Assembly: GCA_946413525.1 (NCBI GenBank)
Contig: CAMKKZ010000007.1
Span: 92,056 to 156,055, forward strand
DNA length: 64,000 nt
Reading direction: 5' to 3'
From: an uncultured Oribacterium sp.
GTDB lineage: Bacteria; Bacillota; Clostridia; Lachnospirales; Lachnospiraceae
Part shown: positions 17,417 through 26,046 of the stretch, piece by piece
How the letters are laid out: each line of letters starts with the position of its first letter
Numbering within the stretch: the stretch's first letter is position 1
Notes under the pieces: model-generated
The model's database searches: none
What the model was told of the DNA's origin: nothing
Seen by the model: the letters and a program-made list of their open reading frames with translations, nothing else
Translations under genes and position numbers: made by a program

Positions 17417-18196
17417 ATGATACTGGCTATTGACTGCGGAAATTCCCAAATTGTAATCGGGTGCATTGATAAGGATGGTACAATCTCCAATATCTTCCGA
17501 ATGGAAAGCCGCCCCCGAAAGACCGCTTTTGAATATGCCGCGGATATACATCAGGTAATCAGGCTCCTTCGCATGGACGTCCTCCCCCTGGAGGGGGCGG
17601 TTCTGTCCTGCGTCGTTCCCTCGCTGCGAAATACTCTGCAAGAGGCTGCGCGGCTCATTACCGGCGGGAAGGTCCTTGTAATCGGAGCAGGAATACGAAC
17701 CGGGATACGCATCCGAATTGATGATCCCGGAACCGTCGCCCCGGATCTGGTCTCTACCGCGGTAGCTGCCAACGCGCTGTTCCCCTGTCCCTGCATCATT
17801 ATCGAACTGGGCACGGCCACCGCCGTGACAGCTTTGGACGAGAATGGGGATTATATCGGGGGCGCCTTCATCCCCGGCGTGAATATATCCCTGGACGCGC
17901 TTTCGTCCAGGGCCTCCCTCCTCCCTTCCGTGGAAATTGCCCCTCCGAAGAAGGTCATCGGCACTTCCACCCAGGATTCAATGAAATCCGGAATAATCTA
18001 TGGGAGCGCTGGGGCGCTGGATGGCATGATAGACCGATTTTCGGAGGAACTTGGCTCAGTCAAAAGCATTGTCGCCACCGGAACCCTTGCCGGCCTGATT
18101 TGTCCCTTCTGCAAACATGAAATAACCATCTCCGAAAACCTCATCTTCCATGGCTTGTGGAGGCTTTGGAATAATAACCGAAAATATATCAGTTAG
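17417..18196 (+). CDS. coaX: type III pantothenate kinase
   Basis: A 259-residue enzyme that phosphorylates pantothenate, the first step of coenzyme A synthesis. The N-terminal phosphate loop DCGNSQIVIG, the central ELGTATAVTALDENGDYIGG (adenine/Mg region) and GAFIPGVNISLDAL are all in place for the ASKHA fold. The start at 17417 (MILAIDCGN) has an AGAGG site and fits the family; an upstream frame to 17369 adds unrelated residues. Confidence 0.94.
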   Translation: MILAIDCGNSQIVIGCIDKDGTISNIFRMESRPRKTAFEYAADIHQVIRLLRMDVLPLEGAVLSCVVPSLRNTLQEAARLITGGKVLVIGAGIRTGIRIRIDDPGTVAPDLVSTAVAANALFPCPCIIIELGTATAVTALDENGDYIGGAFIPGVNISLDALSSRASLLPSVEIAPPKKVIGTSTQDSMKSGIIYGSAGALDGMIDRFSEELGSVKSIVATGTLAGLICPFCKHEITISENLIFHGLWRLWNNNRKYIS

Positions 18197-18361
18197 AGGC
18201 TGTGGATCATTATTAAAAGGAATCCAGGACAAAAATCATTATTCCGTAAAAAACATAGAAAAACGTATGAAAATATGTCATTATTTCAAATAATCCAGTA
18301 ATGCGGGTAATAAATTGACAATAAACCTTAATCAAGCGGTAAGTTTATTTGTCCGTTTCCA

Positions 18362-18370
18362 TGATATAAT
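18362..18370 (+). promoter_or_regulatory. extended -10 promoter before the secreted Ser-rich gene
   Basis: TGATATAAT gives a perfect extended -10 element with only a weak -35. It sits just upstream of two two-stem elements and 180 bases before the start codon. A TTGACA at 18315 is too far away (44 bases) to pair with it. Confidence 0.6.
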
Positions 18371-18378
18371 ACAGCAAA

Positions 18379-18525
18379 GAGGATCTTGATGATGTGATTA
18401 CCATATCAGATGTCAGAAAAGCAGAATTACGATAAAGCACTCTGACAGGGAAACCTTGATAATGCCATGTAATATCCCATGGCACGCATGTCACAAATCA
18501 GAATAGTGAAAACCCAATCTGAAAG
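18379..18525 (+). promoter_or_regulatory. two tandem two-stem elements in the leader of the Ser-rich gene
   Basis: Copy 1 (18379-18450): GGATCTTGATGATGTGATTA with stem GATGTG/CATATC, then TGTCAG and a CAGA/TCTG stem. Copy 2 (18451-18525): TGCCATG/CATGGCA stem, then CATGTCACAAATCAGA and TCTGA around GTGAAAACCCA. Both align base by base with the pyrF copy and point to the gene at 18550. The rest of 18197-18360 shows nothing I can name. Confidence 0.75.
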
Positions 18526-18549
18526 AATGGAAAAAGAAAGGAGTTTATT

Positions 18550-19455
18550 ATGAAAAGGTGTAAAGGACATGACTTTTCCGGAATGAAAAAGAATGGCGTC
18601 ATAGCCATGTTTTTCCTCTTCATCTTATTTGCCATGAATATTGCCTCCTCTGCCGGGCAATGGGTGAAAAATGATGTGGGATGGTGGTATCAAAACGATG
18701 ATGGGAGCTGGCCGGAAAATGTATGGGTGTGGCTGGACGGGAATCAGGACGGCATATTTGAATGTTACGCTTTTGATGATGATGGCTACCTTTATACCGG
18801 AACCACGACCCCGGACAGCTTCACCGTTGACGGAAACGGCGCCTGGATGGATCATGGCATTACCGTTTCCAGGAAATTCCTGGGCGATGTTCCAGGCCCT
18901 GCCCCCATTACCCAGTCAGCCATCATTTCCTCGCAGCCCTCTTCAAAAAAGGCTTCCGGCTCGGGAAAGACTTCAGCTACGACGACCTCCTCCTCTTCCG
19001 GAAACGGGATACGCGTTGTAAAGAGCAGCGGCGTGATCAAGGCAGGAGGAACAGAAAATGATTCCGAAGAAGACGATGAAAAGGGAAAGAGCTCTTCTTC
19101 CGTAAAATCAAGTTCCTCCTCATCGACGGGCAAATCTTCATCGGGCAGCTCCTCCTCTTCCAATGCCGAGGAAATGACCCCTACGGCCAGCTCAGGCAAA
19201 CGCACTGAGTCAGGCGGACCATCGGGCTCCATGTCAGACAACAACAGCTATGGCTCTCCTACTTCGGACAGACGTTCCGCGGATTCTCCGTTGGAGGCCA
19301 ATGGCTCTGTTTACTGGAATGCCGGAGGCAGCGTATACCATAAGGATGCAGGCTGCAGCGCTTTGCATGGAAGCGCGAACAATCTCTCCCACGGAAGCGT
19401 CGACGAGGCGGTAAGGAACGGGGCCGGCACCCCATGCAGCATCTGCGCGTCGTAA
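18550..19455 (+). CDS. secreted Ser-rich protein with wall-binding-like and Cys/His C-terminal motif
   Basis: A 301-residue exported protein. Residues 14-36 form a signal peptide ending in SSAGQ. Residues 36-110 resemble a choline-binding-like wall repeat (WVKNDVGWWYQNDDGSWPEN, then GYLYTGTT). A long Ser/Lys/Gly-rich linker (about 120-250) follows. The C-terminus (VYWNAGGSVYHKDAGCSALH ... TPCSIC) has the paired Cys and His of a small metal-binding or Ada-like module seen at the end of some Clostridia wall proteins. AAAGGAG precedes the ATG. The function is unknown; a wall-associated role is inferred. Confidence 0.8.
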   Translation: MKRCKGHDFSGMKKNGVIAMFFLFILFAMNIASSAGQWVKNDVGWWYQNDDGSWPENVWVWLDGNQDGIFECYAFDDDGYLYTGTTTPDSFTVDGNGAWMDHGITVSRKFLGDVPGPAPITQSAIISSQPSSKKASGSGKTSATTTSSSSGNGIRVVKSSGVIKAGGTENDSEEDDEKGKSSSSVKSSSSSSTGKSSSGSSSSSNAEEMTPTASSGKRTESGGPSGSMSDNNSYGSPTSDRRSADSPLEANGSVYWNAGGSVYHKDAGCSALHGSANNLSHGSVDEAVRNGAGTPCSICAS

Positions 19456-19521
19456 AAAGATGAGTGATATAATAATCGTTCTGATTGCTGATCTGTTCAT
19501 TCCCCGCATGATGGAAAACTC

Positions 19522-19550
19522 TTGAAATAAGTTGTGCCGGGGGATATACT
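19522..19550 (+). promoter_or_regulatory. sigma-A type promoter with a long leader
   Basis: TTGAAA (19522-19527), 17-base spacer, TATACT (19545-19550). The next start codon is 19919, so the leader would be about 360 bases and would contain the palindromic element 19558-19754. Confidence 0.65.
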
Positions 19551-19557
19551 TGTAATG

Positions 19558-19754
19558 TTGCGTTATAAAACGGATCGTAACCGGATTACCCCGCAGGCGA
19601 TTCTCTGAATCATAAAATCAGGCTGGCAAAAGCCGCTTTGACGAATAATCAAGCAGGGGTAATGAAATCCCCTATTCGCCCGCGAGCCGTCGGTTGCCGT
19701 AAGGAAGCATCTTCCTTGCGGCATCTCTGCGATAATAAAAAAAGGATAACGCAA
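19558..19754. repeat. closed palindromic element in the leader of the phosphatase gene
   Basis: TTGCGTTAT (19558-19566) pairs with ATAACGCAA (19746-19754) and encloses GGGG/CCCC around TAATGAAAT and a strong hairpin GCCGTAAGGAAG/CTTCCTTGCGGC (19696-19722, one G-T pair). The architecture resembles 8477-8672. The remainder of 19456-19918 holds no gene. Confidence 0.65.
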
Positions 19755-19918
19755 TGGTAATGTCGGAAACTATATTTGTCTTAAAGGGCGGCTTTTTGGG
19801 AAAAATTATCCTCTCCCCGGGGTTGGCCGAGAATCGGTATCTCATTAAACAAATAGATCCCAATGCACGGCTTCGCGATCAAGGTAAGCCCTGAAAACCG
19901 CTCCAAGCAGGAGGAAAA

Positions 19919-21346
19919 ATGAAAAAAAGCGCTTTATGTATTCTAATGGCTGGAATTATGTCTGCTTTTCTGATTGGCTGTAACGCCAGTTCAGCCCAGG
20001 TACCGAGCCCGGAGAGCGGGAAACAGGCTGCCGGGAACGAGGCCGCTGACGAAGGCACCGAAGACGCGTCCGATGAAAAGGCCGATGAGGATAATGAGGA
20101 TGCTGCCGGTGACGAAACTTCTACTGAATCCGGTGCGGAACTTGAATACTGGACTGAGGACTCCAAGGCTGCTGCTTCCATCAGGGAGTATGTTGAAGAG
20201 GTGACGGACGAGGCTTCGGACAAATTCATTCCCGTTGAGGACAGGATTGCGGTATTCGACCTGGACGGCACGATCATCGGCGAGCTTTACCCGTCTTATT
20301 TTGAATATATGATGTTCATCCACAGGGCTCTTTATGACGACAGCTATGACGCCCCCTGGGATGTCAGGGCCTTTGCGAGGGAGCTGGAGGCAGGGATTAC
20401 CACAGGCGATATGCCGGACAGCTCGGAAAGGCTTCACGCCAAATATGCGGGGATTGCCTATGCGGGCATGACCATTGACGAGCTGAAGGATTATACAAAG
20501 GAGTTCAAGAACAGCAAGGCAGAGGGCTTCGAGGGCCTGACCCGGGGAGACGCCTATTTCCTCCCGATGGTTTCCCTTGTGGAATATCTGGATGCCAATG
20601 ATTTCCAGTGCTATATTGTCAGCGGATCCGACCGGACTGTAGTCCGCGGCTTCATTGACGGCCTGCTCCCGATTCCGGCAAACAGGGTGATCGGAATGAG
20701 TTATTCCATGGTGGCCCGCGGCCAGGGAGATACGGACGGCCTGGATTATGTTTACTCGGCAGACGATGATGTGATCCTCGGAGGGGACTTGCTCATCAAG
20801 ACCATCAAGATGAACAAGGTCAGCGAGATCGCGCTCGAAATCGGGAAGGTACCTGTTCTTTCCTTCGGAAACAGCTCCGGAGATCTTTCCATGGCGCAGT
20901 ATGTCAAGAACAACAAGCAGTATGAAGGCAGGGCCTATATGGTTCTCTGCGATGACCTGGAAAGGGAATTCGGAAGCGAGAAAAAGGCTGAATCCATGAA
21001 GAAGACCTGCGAAGAGCGCGGCTTTGAGACGATTTCCATGCGGGATGATTTCGCCACAATTTACGGCGATGGCGTAAGCATTATTAAGAAAGAAGCTGCA
21101 GCAGATAATGCACAGGCTGATGCGGAAACTGCTGCTGAGGCGGAAGCCACTGTGGAAGCGGCGAATGCAGAGAATGCGGAAACCACTGTGGAAGCGTCGG
21201 ATACAGAGGATGCGGAAACTGCGGCAGAGTCAAATGAAGATGCCAGCGAGAATGTTGAAGCCGAGGCGGAAAGCAATGAGAACACGGAAGCCGATACGGA
21301 AGCTGCTGATGCAGAGGATGCCGCAAGCGGCAAGGATGCGGCGTAA
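19919..21346 (+). CDS. HAD-superfamily phosphatase lipoprotein with acidic Ala/Glu tail
   Basis: A 475-residue lipoprotein. The lipobox LIGC places Cys at about residue 20. An acidic linker follows, then the HAD catalytic motifs: VFDLDGTII near residue 112 (motif I nucleophile and acid/base Asp), YIVSGSDRT (motif II) and FGNSSGDLSM (motif III/IV). It should hydrolyse a phosphomonoester outside the membrane; the substrate is unknown. Residues about 390-475 are an Ala/Glu/Asn repeat (AETTVEASDTEDAET-like) without predicted fold, similar in style to the acidic parts of the 25832 gene product. A perfect hairpin downstream probably ends the transcript. Confidence 0.85.
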   Translation: MKKSALCILMAGIMSAFLIGCNASSAQVPSPESGKQAAGNEAADEGTEDASDEKADEDNEDAAGDETSTESGAELEYWTEDSKAAASIREYVEEVTDEASDKFIPVEDRIAVFDLDGTIIGELYPSYFEYMMFIHRALYDDSYDAPWDVRAFARELEAGITTGDMPDSSERLHAKYAGIAYAGMTIDELKDYTKEFKNSKAEGFEGLTRGDAYFLPMVSLVEYLDANDFQCYIVSGSDRTVVRGFIDGLLPIPANRVIGMSYSMVARGQGDTDGLDYVYSADDDVILGGDLLIKTIKMNKVSEIALEIGKVPVLSFGNSSGDLSMAQYVKNNKQYEGRAYMVLCDDLEREFGSEKKAESMKKTCEERGFETISMRDDFATIYGDGVSIIKKEAAADNAQADAETAAEAEATVEAANAENAETTVEASDTEDAETAAESNEDASENVEAEAESNENTEADTEAADAEDAASGKDAA

Positions 21347-21450
21347 GGAATGCGAAAGATGACACAGAGGATGCCTGTCCTTCATATGGTTTCCCGGACT
21401 TTTCTGATCTTCGCAGTTGAGTAATGTTCTAAAACAAGTTCCATTCATTA

Positions 21451-21485
21451 GCAGTGGAGAGGCTGGAATACAGCCTCTCCACTGC
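21451..21485. terminator. strong hairpin between convergent genes
   Basis: GCAGTGGAGAGGCTG (21451-21465) and CAGCCTCTCCACTGC (21471-21485) form a perfect 15-bp stem with loop GAATA. The following TGGTTTT on the plus strand is a modest U-tract. It probably ends the phosphatase transcript. Confidence 0.8.
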
Positions 21486-21543
21486 TGGTTTTAAGTATAC
21501 ATTCCTCCTTGTACTGCGGAAAAACCCACATTTTGCCATTCAT

Positions 21544-22303
21544 TCAATACATATCCTCAAGGGTGATCAGCCTGCACTTTTCCGAATGATCTAAAACATA
21601 ATCGGTAAAGCCTCCCAGTGAGAAAAAATAAATCCCAGGATCCGTAGATGGGACATATCTGGCTTTATCCATAAATTTTTCTAATTCCGTTTTATCAAAT
21701 GGAGAATGCTTGAACTTACATTCTCCGAGCAGTACAATTTTATGATCATTTCTGCCAAGAATATCTATTTCTATCTGTTTCTGCTTTTTATTTTCATCAA
21801 GTACCGATGACTGGAAATCGTTGATCTCAGTAAGAATCGGAAAATCATCCCTACCTGCATTCATCATGAGGTATTCTTTTGCCATCTTTTCAAAAATCCT
21901 ACCCATATAATCATGCAAATGACTTTTGATATTTTCAAGATAATAGATTTCTCCACGTCCGGCATTAATGAGGCTGGTAGCTCTGTTTACATACCTGAAC
22001 CAGAATTCAAGCATACTGTCATTCAGAATATAATAAGGCTTCTTTGACATCCTTTTCTCAAGAACTTCCGCTTTAACCAGAACCTTCAGTGGATAGGTGA
22101 CATCATCTGAACCAATATACGTGGCAATTTCTCCGTTTTTTGTATGACCAGTTGCCACAGCAGAGATAATGGAATTATACAAAGCAGGGTTTTGCTTGTC
22201 ACTTGATATGACCGTTTTGATCTGTTCTTCCGTAAAATATCCACCCGAATTTTCGTTCGAGAATCTTTAATTCAGCAGCTCGTCCTCTGAATATTTTATT
22301 CAT
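21544..22303 (-). pseudogene. remnant of a DUF234-type (archaeal/bacterial ATPase) gene
   Basis: The 3' part (21544-22182 and a little further in frame) encodes about 212 residues that match the C-terminal part of this ATPase family: a winged-helix-like segment (GHTKNGEIATYIGSDDVTYP), then FWFRYVNRA and a PD-(D/E)XK-like domain with EIDILG and GECKF. A start with a good site at 22303 encodes MNKIFRGRAAELKILERKF, the usual N-terminus, but in another frame. The whole Walker A/B domain (normally about 200 residues) between the two is missing. It is therefore a deletion-derived pseudogene. The sequence is more AT-rich than its neighbours. Confidence 0.75.
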
Positions 22304-22415
22304 TTAACCTCCAATTTACCGAAAGCGAGTTCACCGAAATCGATTTAGCCAAAGAGCATTTCGGTTAATTGGAATTATAAGCGCAATTTCTATAAAATGC
22401 AAGGTCGAAATATTG

Positions 22416-22484
22416 CTTGCCGCAAGGCAAGATCTTCATCGCGACGGCTCCGCGATGAAAAAAGCGCCTCTTCCGTAGAAGAGA
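22416..22484. repeat. cluster of three hairpins
   Basis: CTTGCC/GGCAAG (22416-22431), TTCATCGCG/CGCGATGAA (22435-22459) and GCG-CTCTTC/GAAGAG-CGC (22464-22487). It sits between the decayed ATPase and the end of the nucleotidase gene (22304-22628 has no gene). The first pairs resemble 19696-19722. Confidence 0.6.
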
Positions 22485-22628
22485 CGCTCTCGATGTTAAC
22501 TTGTCTATTTTCCACAGGGCTTCCGATTCTCATTAATACTTCGAAGCGGGGAGCCTTTGATCAAGTTCCTGTTATCCCCCTTCGTCATTATGGTGCCATA
22601 GTCCTGGAAAAAGATAACTATGCGATAA

Positions 22629-25600
22629 CTATGCGGCTTCCTTCTGCTCCGTTTCAGCCTGTTCTCCCGAGGCGCTCTCCGCAATGGATTCCACTTCCAC
22701 GCCATAGGGCAGTCCCTTCGCGTTTTCCTCTTTCGCAAGCTTCTTATAAACCTCTTCCGGCTTTGTGCCGAAGGATGACACGACCGCGCTGTTAATAATC
22801 CTCCCGGTCTCAAGCTCCCGGGCAAGATTGCGGGCGGCGCTCACATTGAGCTCGCAGGGAACAAATTTGGCCCTGACATTGTAACCGGCCTCCTCGAAGG
22901 GCTTGATATAGGTTTCCATCAGGCTGTCATAATCGTCTGCCACAAGAGGAAGGATGACATTCGTGCCCTTCAAATCTCCCTCCGTGAAAGCCTCCATAGC
23001 CCGCTCCATGAGCATCATGCTCTCCATATGTACCGCGTCAGCGGCGCCGCCGTGGCTTTCCTGGAATTCAGGAAGCATTTCCTTGATCACGTCGCAATCC
23101 AGGATGAATGCCTTCATCTCCTCACTGTCGGGATCCGTCACCCTGCTGGACTTGCCCGAGGCGGGAAGACCCAGCACAAGCTCCATTTCATAACCTTTTT
23201 CCAACGGCCCGTCGTAAACGTATTTATGAAGCTGCGTCTCCTCGTTAATGCTTTCTGTCCTGGCGGAACCGATGGAAAGAAAGTCGTCCAGAATATAGTT
23301 TCGAAGCATCCTTCTCGCCGCCGTGTCTATCTCGGAGGTTTTTCCATAATAATCAATATAATAAGCGGACAGCGCGTCAATCTGATCTAACAGAGGGCTT
23401 TCCACTATTTCCTCCATTGTAGGATAATCCCCGGCCTTGATCCTCGTATACATCTCCCTTGCCTCATCTCCTTCAATGATCAGATGATCGGGAGAAGGTT
23501 CCCAGGTAACGGGCCTGACTCCGATTTCGGCAAGCTTTTTTAAATCCGCAGCCAAAGAGGCAGATTCCTCTGATTCGCTTTCTGAAGCGGATTCTTTTTC
23601 AGACTCCTCTTCAGAAGCTTCGGCATCTTTTGACTCTTCTACGGATTCCTTTTCAGAGGCTTTGGCATCTTTTGATTCTGCCTCTGATTCTTCATCGAAT
23701 GCTTTGCTTTCTTTCTGTTCCGCTTCCTCTTCGGTCTTTTCTTCGTCGCTTCCGATTTCCGCAGCCTTCTCTTCCGAATCGTCCTCTTTTACGGAACCGG
23801 CTTTCATCGCCGCAGTCTCCGCGCTTTCCTCGATAGCGGTCTCGGAAATCTCGATCCTTCCCTGCCCATAGGGATCCTCATATTCCTCTCCGATATTCCC
23901 GCCAAGCTTCTCAATGATATAATCGATCAGTACCTTCTTTTCAATGCCGGCGTCTTCAATCTCGACTTCGGCGCCGTCAAAGCCGGTCTGGCCGTCCCCG
24001 TTATCCAAAAGCGTATAATCCAGCCCTGCGACAGTGTAAATCTTTTCCGGATCCAGCGGCTCATTCCCAAACATCACGTTTTTGACGCGCCTCTGCCTTG
24101 TGATCCCTGTCATCATACCGTTTTCATTCGCGGTACAACCGCTGTCTACGGTAAGGTCGACCTGGTAAGTAATGCCGGAAACATCAAGGAAGGCGCCGTT
24201 TTCCTCCGGAATCCCCCTCGCGCCCCATTCCAGGGCATCCAGAATCTGCTGCCCGCTTGCCTTGACTACGCAGACGTTATTGTCCCAGGGGAATACTCCC
24301 AGCAAATCCCCTTTCGTGACGTCCCCTCTGGAAATTCCGTCCCGGATTCCGCCGCCATTTATCACGCCGATATCCGCGCCTGTCATGACCCTGAAGGCAT
24401 CAGAGCAGAGATCACCAATGTTTGTTTCCGTGCGTCTCACGATCCTGATTGAGTTTCCGCTTGTATCATTTAAAACCGGATCATAAATGAAAAGATTTAC
24501 ATCGCTATGGGCCAGAACCTCCCCAAGGGTTTTCTCAAATTCCTTTTCTGTTTCCTCAATCGCCTCACTGACCTCATTTTGGATATTCAGGAATGCCGGA
24601 GCATCGATGGAATTTGGCCAGCTCCATACATCTGTTTCTTCGATCCCCCGATCCGTAATGAGGCTGTAACCAATGCAGCTCATCTTCGTCCCGACGGCGG
24701 AACGGATCACATTTTCCCCGTCCTTGTTTTTCATGACGACCTGCACAGTATCGTGGCTGTGGCCATCGAGAAATACGTCTATACCGTTCGTATGGGATAT
24801 GACGTCGGCATAGGTATATGGCTTTACGGCCTCCTCAAGCCCCATGTGCCCCATGACATAGACATAATCGGCGCCCTCCGCCCGGCAGTCGTCAACGGCT
24901 TTCTGTACCGCTTCATAGACGTCGCTGCCATCCTCATTCTGCAGGAAGTCATATACGTATTCCCCATCCTCATTCTTCTCGCGCATAGGCGCGGAGGTGT
25001 TCATGGTTTCCGGAGTCGTCACACCAACAAAGCCGATCTTTTTTCCAGCCGCCTCCACGATCTGGTAAGGAGGAAGAAGAAGCTCTCCTCCCTTATTGAA
25101 ATTGCAGCTTATGTACGGGAATTCAGCCATATCTTTCAGCTTTATGAACTGCTCAACACCATAATCGAACTCATGGTTACCCGGAATCGCAACATCATAT
25201 CCGACGGCATTCATCAGCTTGAGCAGAGCCTCCCCGTTCGTAAGGGTGCCGATCGCCTCCCCCTGGACACAGTCACCGTCATCCACCAGTATGGTGTCAT
25301 AGCCTCGCTCTTCAAGATTGTTCCTGATCGCATACAGACCGGCAAAGCCAAAGCCCTGGCTGACGCCGCAATGGACATCGCTGGTATAGAGGATGTATAT
25401 CCCCTTCTTCTCATCTGCATCCTCTAAGTCCCCTTCGGCAGCATCCGCCTTGGCTTCCTCGTCCCCGGCATCCTTTTCAGCCGCTTCAGCCTTGCCTTCT
25501 CCGTCCTTTTCTTCGGCATCCTTTTCAGCCGCTTCTGCCTTGGCTTCCTCGTCTTCGGAATCCTTTTCGGCAGCATCCGCCTTTACATCCTCGTCCTCGG

Positions 25601-25832
25601 AAGACTCTTCCTCCTGAGCCTTATCTTCTGCAGCCTTTTCCGTGTCCACCTCGTCCTTTTTTGACTCAGAATCATCCAGGGCCTCCTCCGCTTCGGCTTT
25701 TACCGAGGAGATAAATGCCTGGACAGAAGACTTCCCACTTTGCTTCTCAGGCTCCTTGTCCGCATAAGCAGTGATCATGATGAACATAATCATGCTTAAA
25801 AACAACATTCCCGCAATCGTCTTTTTTCTCAT
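22629..25832 (-). CDS. secreted 5'-nucleotidase/UDP-sugar hydrolase fused to a zeta-toxin-like kinase domain
   Basis: A 1067-residue exported protein. Residues 1-24 are a signal peptide; 45-140 are acidic EKDAEDEEAKAEAAE-like repeats. The metallophosphatase domain starts at SDVHCG (151), has GNHEFDYG near 218 and GHSHDT near 355; the nucleotidase C-terminal domain (about 445-655, GGIRDGISRGD) follows, as in UshA-type enzymes. A second acidic linker covers about 680-785. The last domain (about 850-1040) has a Walker A loop GLPASGKS at 888-895, LDCDVIKEMLPEF, and AARNLARELETGR, matching zeta-toxin/UDP-GlcNAc kinase-like P-loop proteins. The fusion and the export of a P-loop kinase are unusual. 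There is no wall anchor, and the function of the second domain is inferred from motifs only. Confidence 0.85.
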   Translation of the reverse strand: MRKKTIAGMLFLSMIMFIMITAYADKEPEKQSGKSSVQAFISSVKAEAEEALDDSESKKDEVDTEKAAEDKAQEEESSEDEDVKADAAEKDSEDEEAKAEAAEKDAEEKDGEGKAEAAEKDAGDEEAKADAAEGDLEDADEKKGIYILYTSDVHCGVSQGFGFAGLYAIRNNLEERGYDTILVDDGDCVQGEAIGTLTNGEALLKLMNAVGYDVAIPGNHEFDYGVEQFIKLKDMAEFPYISCNFNKGGELLLPPYQIVEAAGKKIGFVGVTTPETMNTSAPMREKNEDGEYVYDFLQNEDGSDVYEAVQKAVDDCRAEGADYVYVMGHMGLEEAVKPYTYADVISHTNGIDVFLDGHSHDTVQVVMKNKDGENVIRSAVGTKMSCIGYSLITDRGIEETDVWSWPNSIDAPAFLNIQNEVSEAIEETEKEFEKTLGEVLAHSDVNLFIYDPVLNDTSGNSIRIVRRTETNIGDLCSDAFRVMTGADIGVINGGGIRDGISRGDVTKGDLLGVFPWDNNVCVVKASGQQILDALEWGARGIPEENGAFLDVSGITYQVDLTVDSGCTANENGMMTGITRQRRVKNVMFGNEPLDPEKIYTVAGLDYTLLDNGDGQTGFDGAEVEIEDAGIEKKVLIDYIIEKLGGNIGEEYEDPYGQGRIEISETAIEESAETAAMKAGSVKEDDSEEKAAEIGSDEEKTEEEAEQKESKAFDEESEAESKDAKASEKESVEESKDAEASEEESEKESASESESEESASLAADLKKLAEIGVRPVTWEPSPDHLIIEGDEAREMYTRIKAGDYPTMEEIVESPLLDQIDALSAYYIDYYGKTSEIDTAARRMLRNYILDDFLSIGSARTESINEETQLHKYVYDGPLEKGYEMELVLGLPASGKSSRVTDPDSEEMKAFILDCDVIKEMLPEFQESHGGAADAVHMESMMLMERAMEAFTEGDLKGTNVILPLVADDYDSLMETYIKPFEEAGYNVRAKFVPCELNVSAARNLARELETGRIINSAVVSSFGTKPEEVYKKLAKEENAKGLPYGVEVESIAESASGEQAETEQKEAA

Positions 25833-25861
25833 AGGACTTCCCTTTCCGCAGCTTCCAAACA

Positions 25862-26043
25862 GTCAAGTATGAAAGGCAAGCCTTTCATACTTCATTTGTG
25901 CCGCTGGCGCGACACAAATGGGACTCAATGCCTGCGGCATCAAGTCAAAGTATGAAAAGCAAGCTTTTCATACTTCATTTGTGCCGCTGACGCGTCACAG
26001 ATGGGTCTCAATGCCTGCGGCATCAAGTCAAAGTATGAAAGGC
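25862..26043. repeat. 83-bp tandem repeat of three-hairpin units (2.2 copies)
   Basis: Unit 1 is 25862-25943, unit 2 25944-26027, and a partial third ends at 26043. Each holds AAGTATGAAARGC/GCYTTTCATACTT, ATTTGTG/CACARAT and ATGCC/GGCAT stems. The first stem differs between units by a paired change (GGC/GCC against AGC/GCT), so the fold is kept. It fills the space between the protease stop and the nucleotidase start. Confidence 0.85.
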
Positions 26044-26046
26044 TGC

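Noticed and set aside
18315..18370. TTGACA at 18315 as -35 of the TATAAT at 18365
   Set aside because: The spacing is 44 bases, far from the 16-18 needed.
25862..26043. Terminator pair between nucleotidase and protease genes
   Set aside because: Stems are strong but no T-run follows any of them; kept as a structured repeat.
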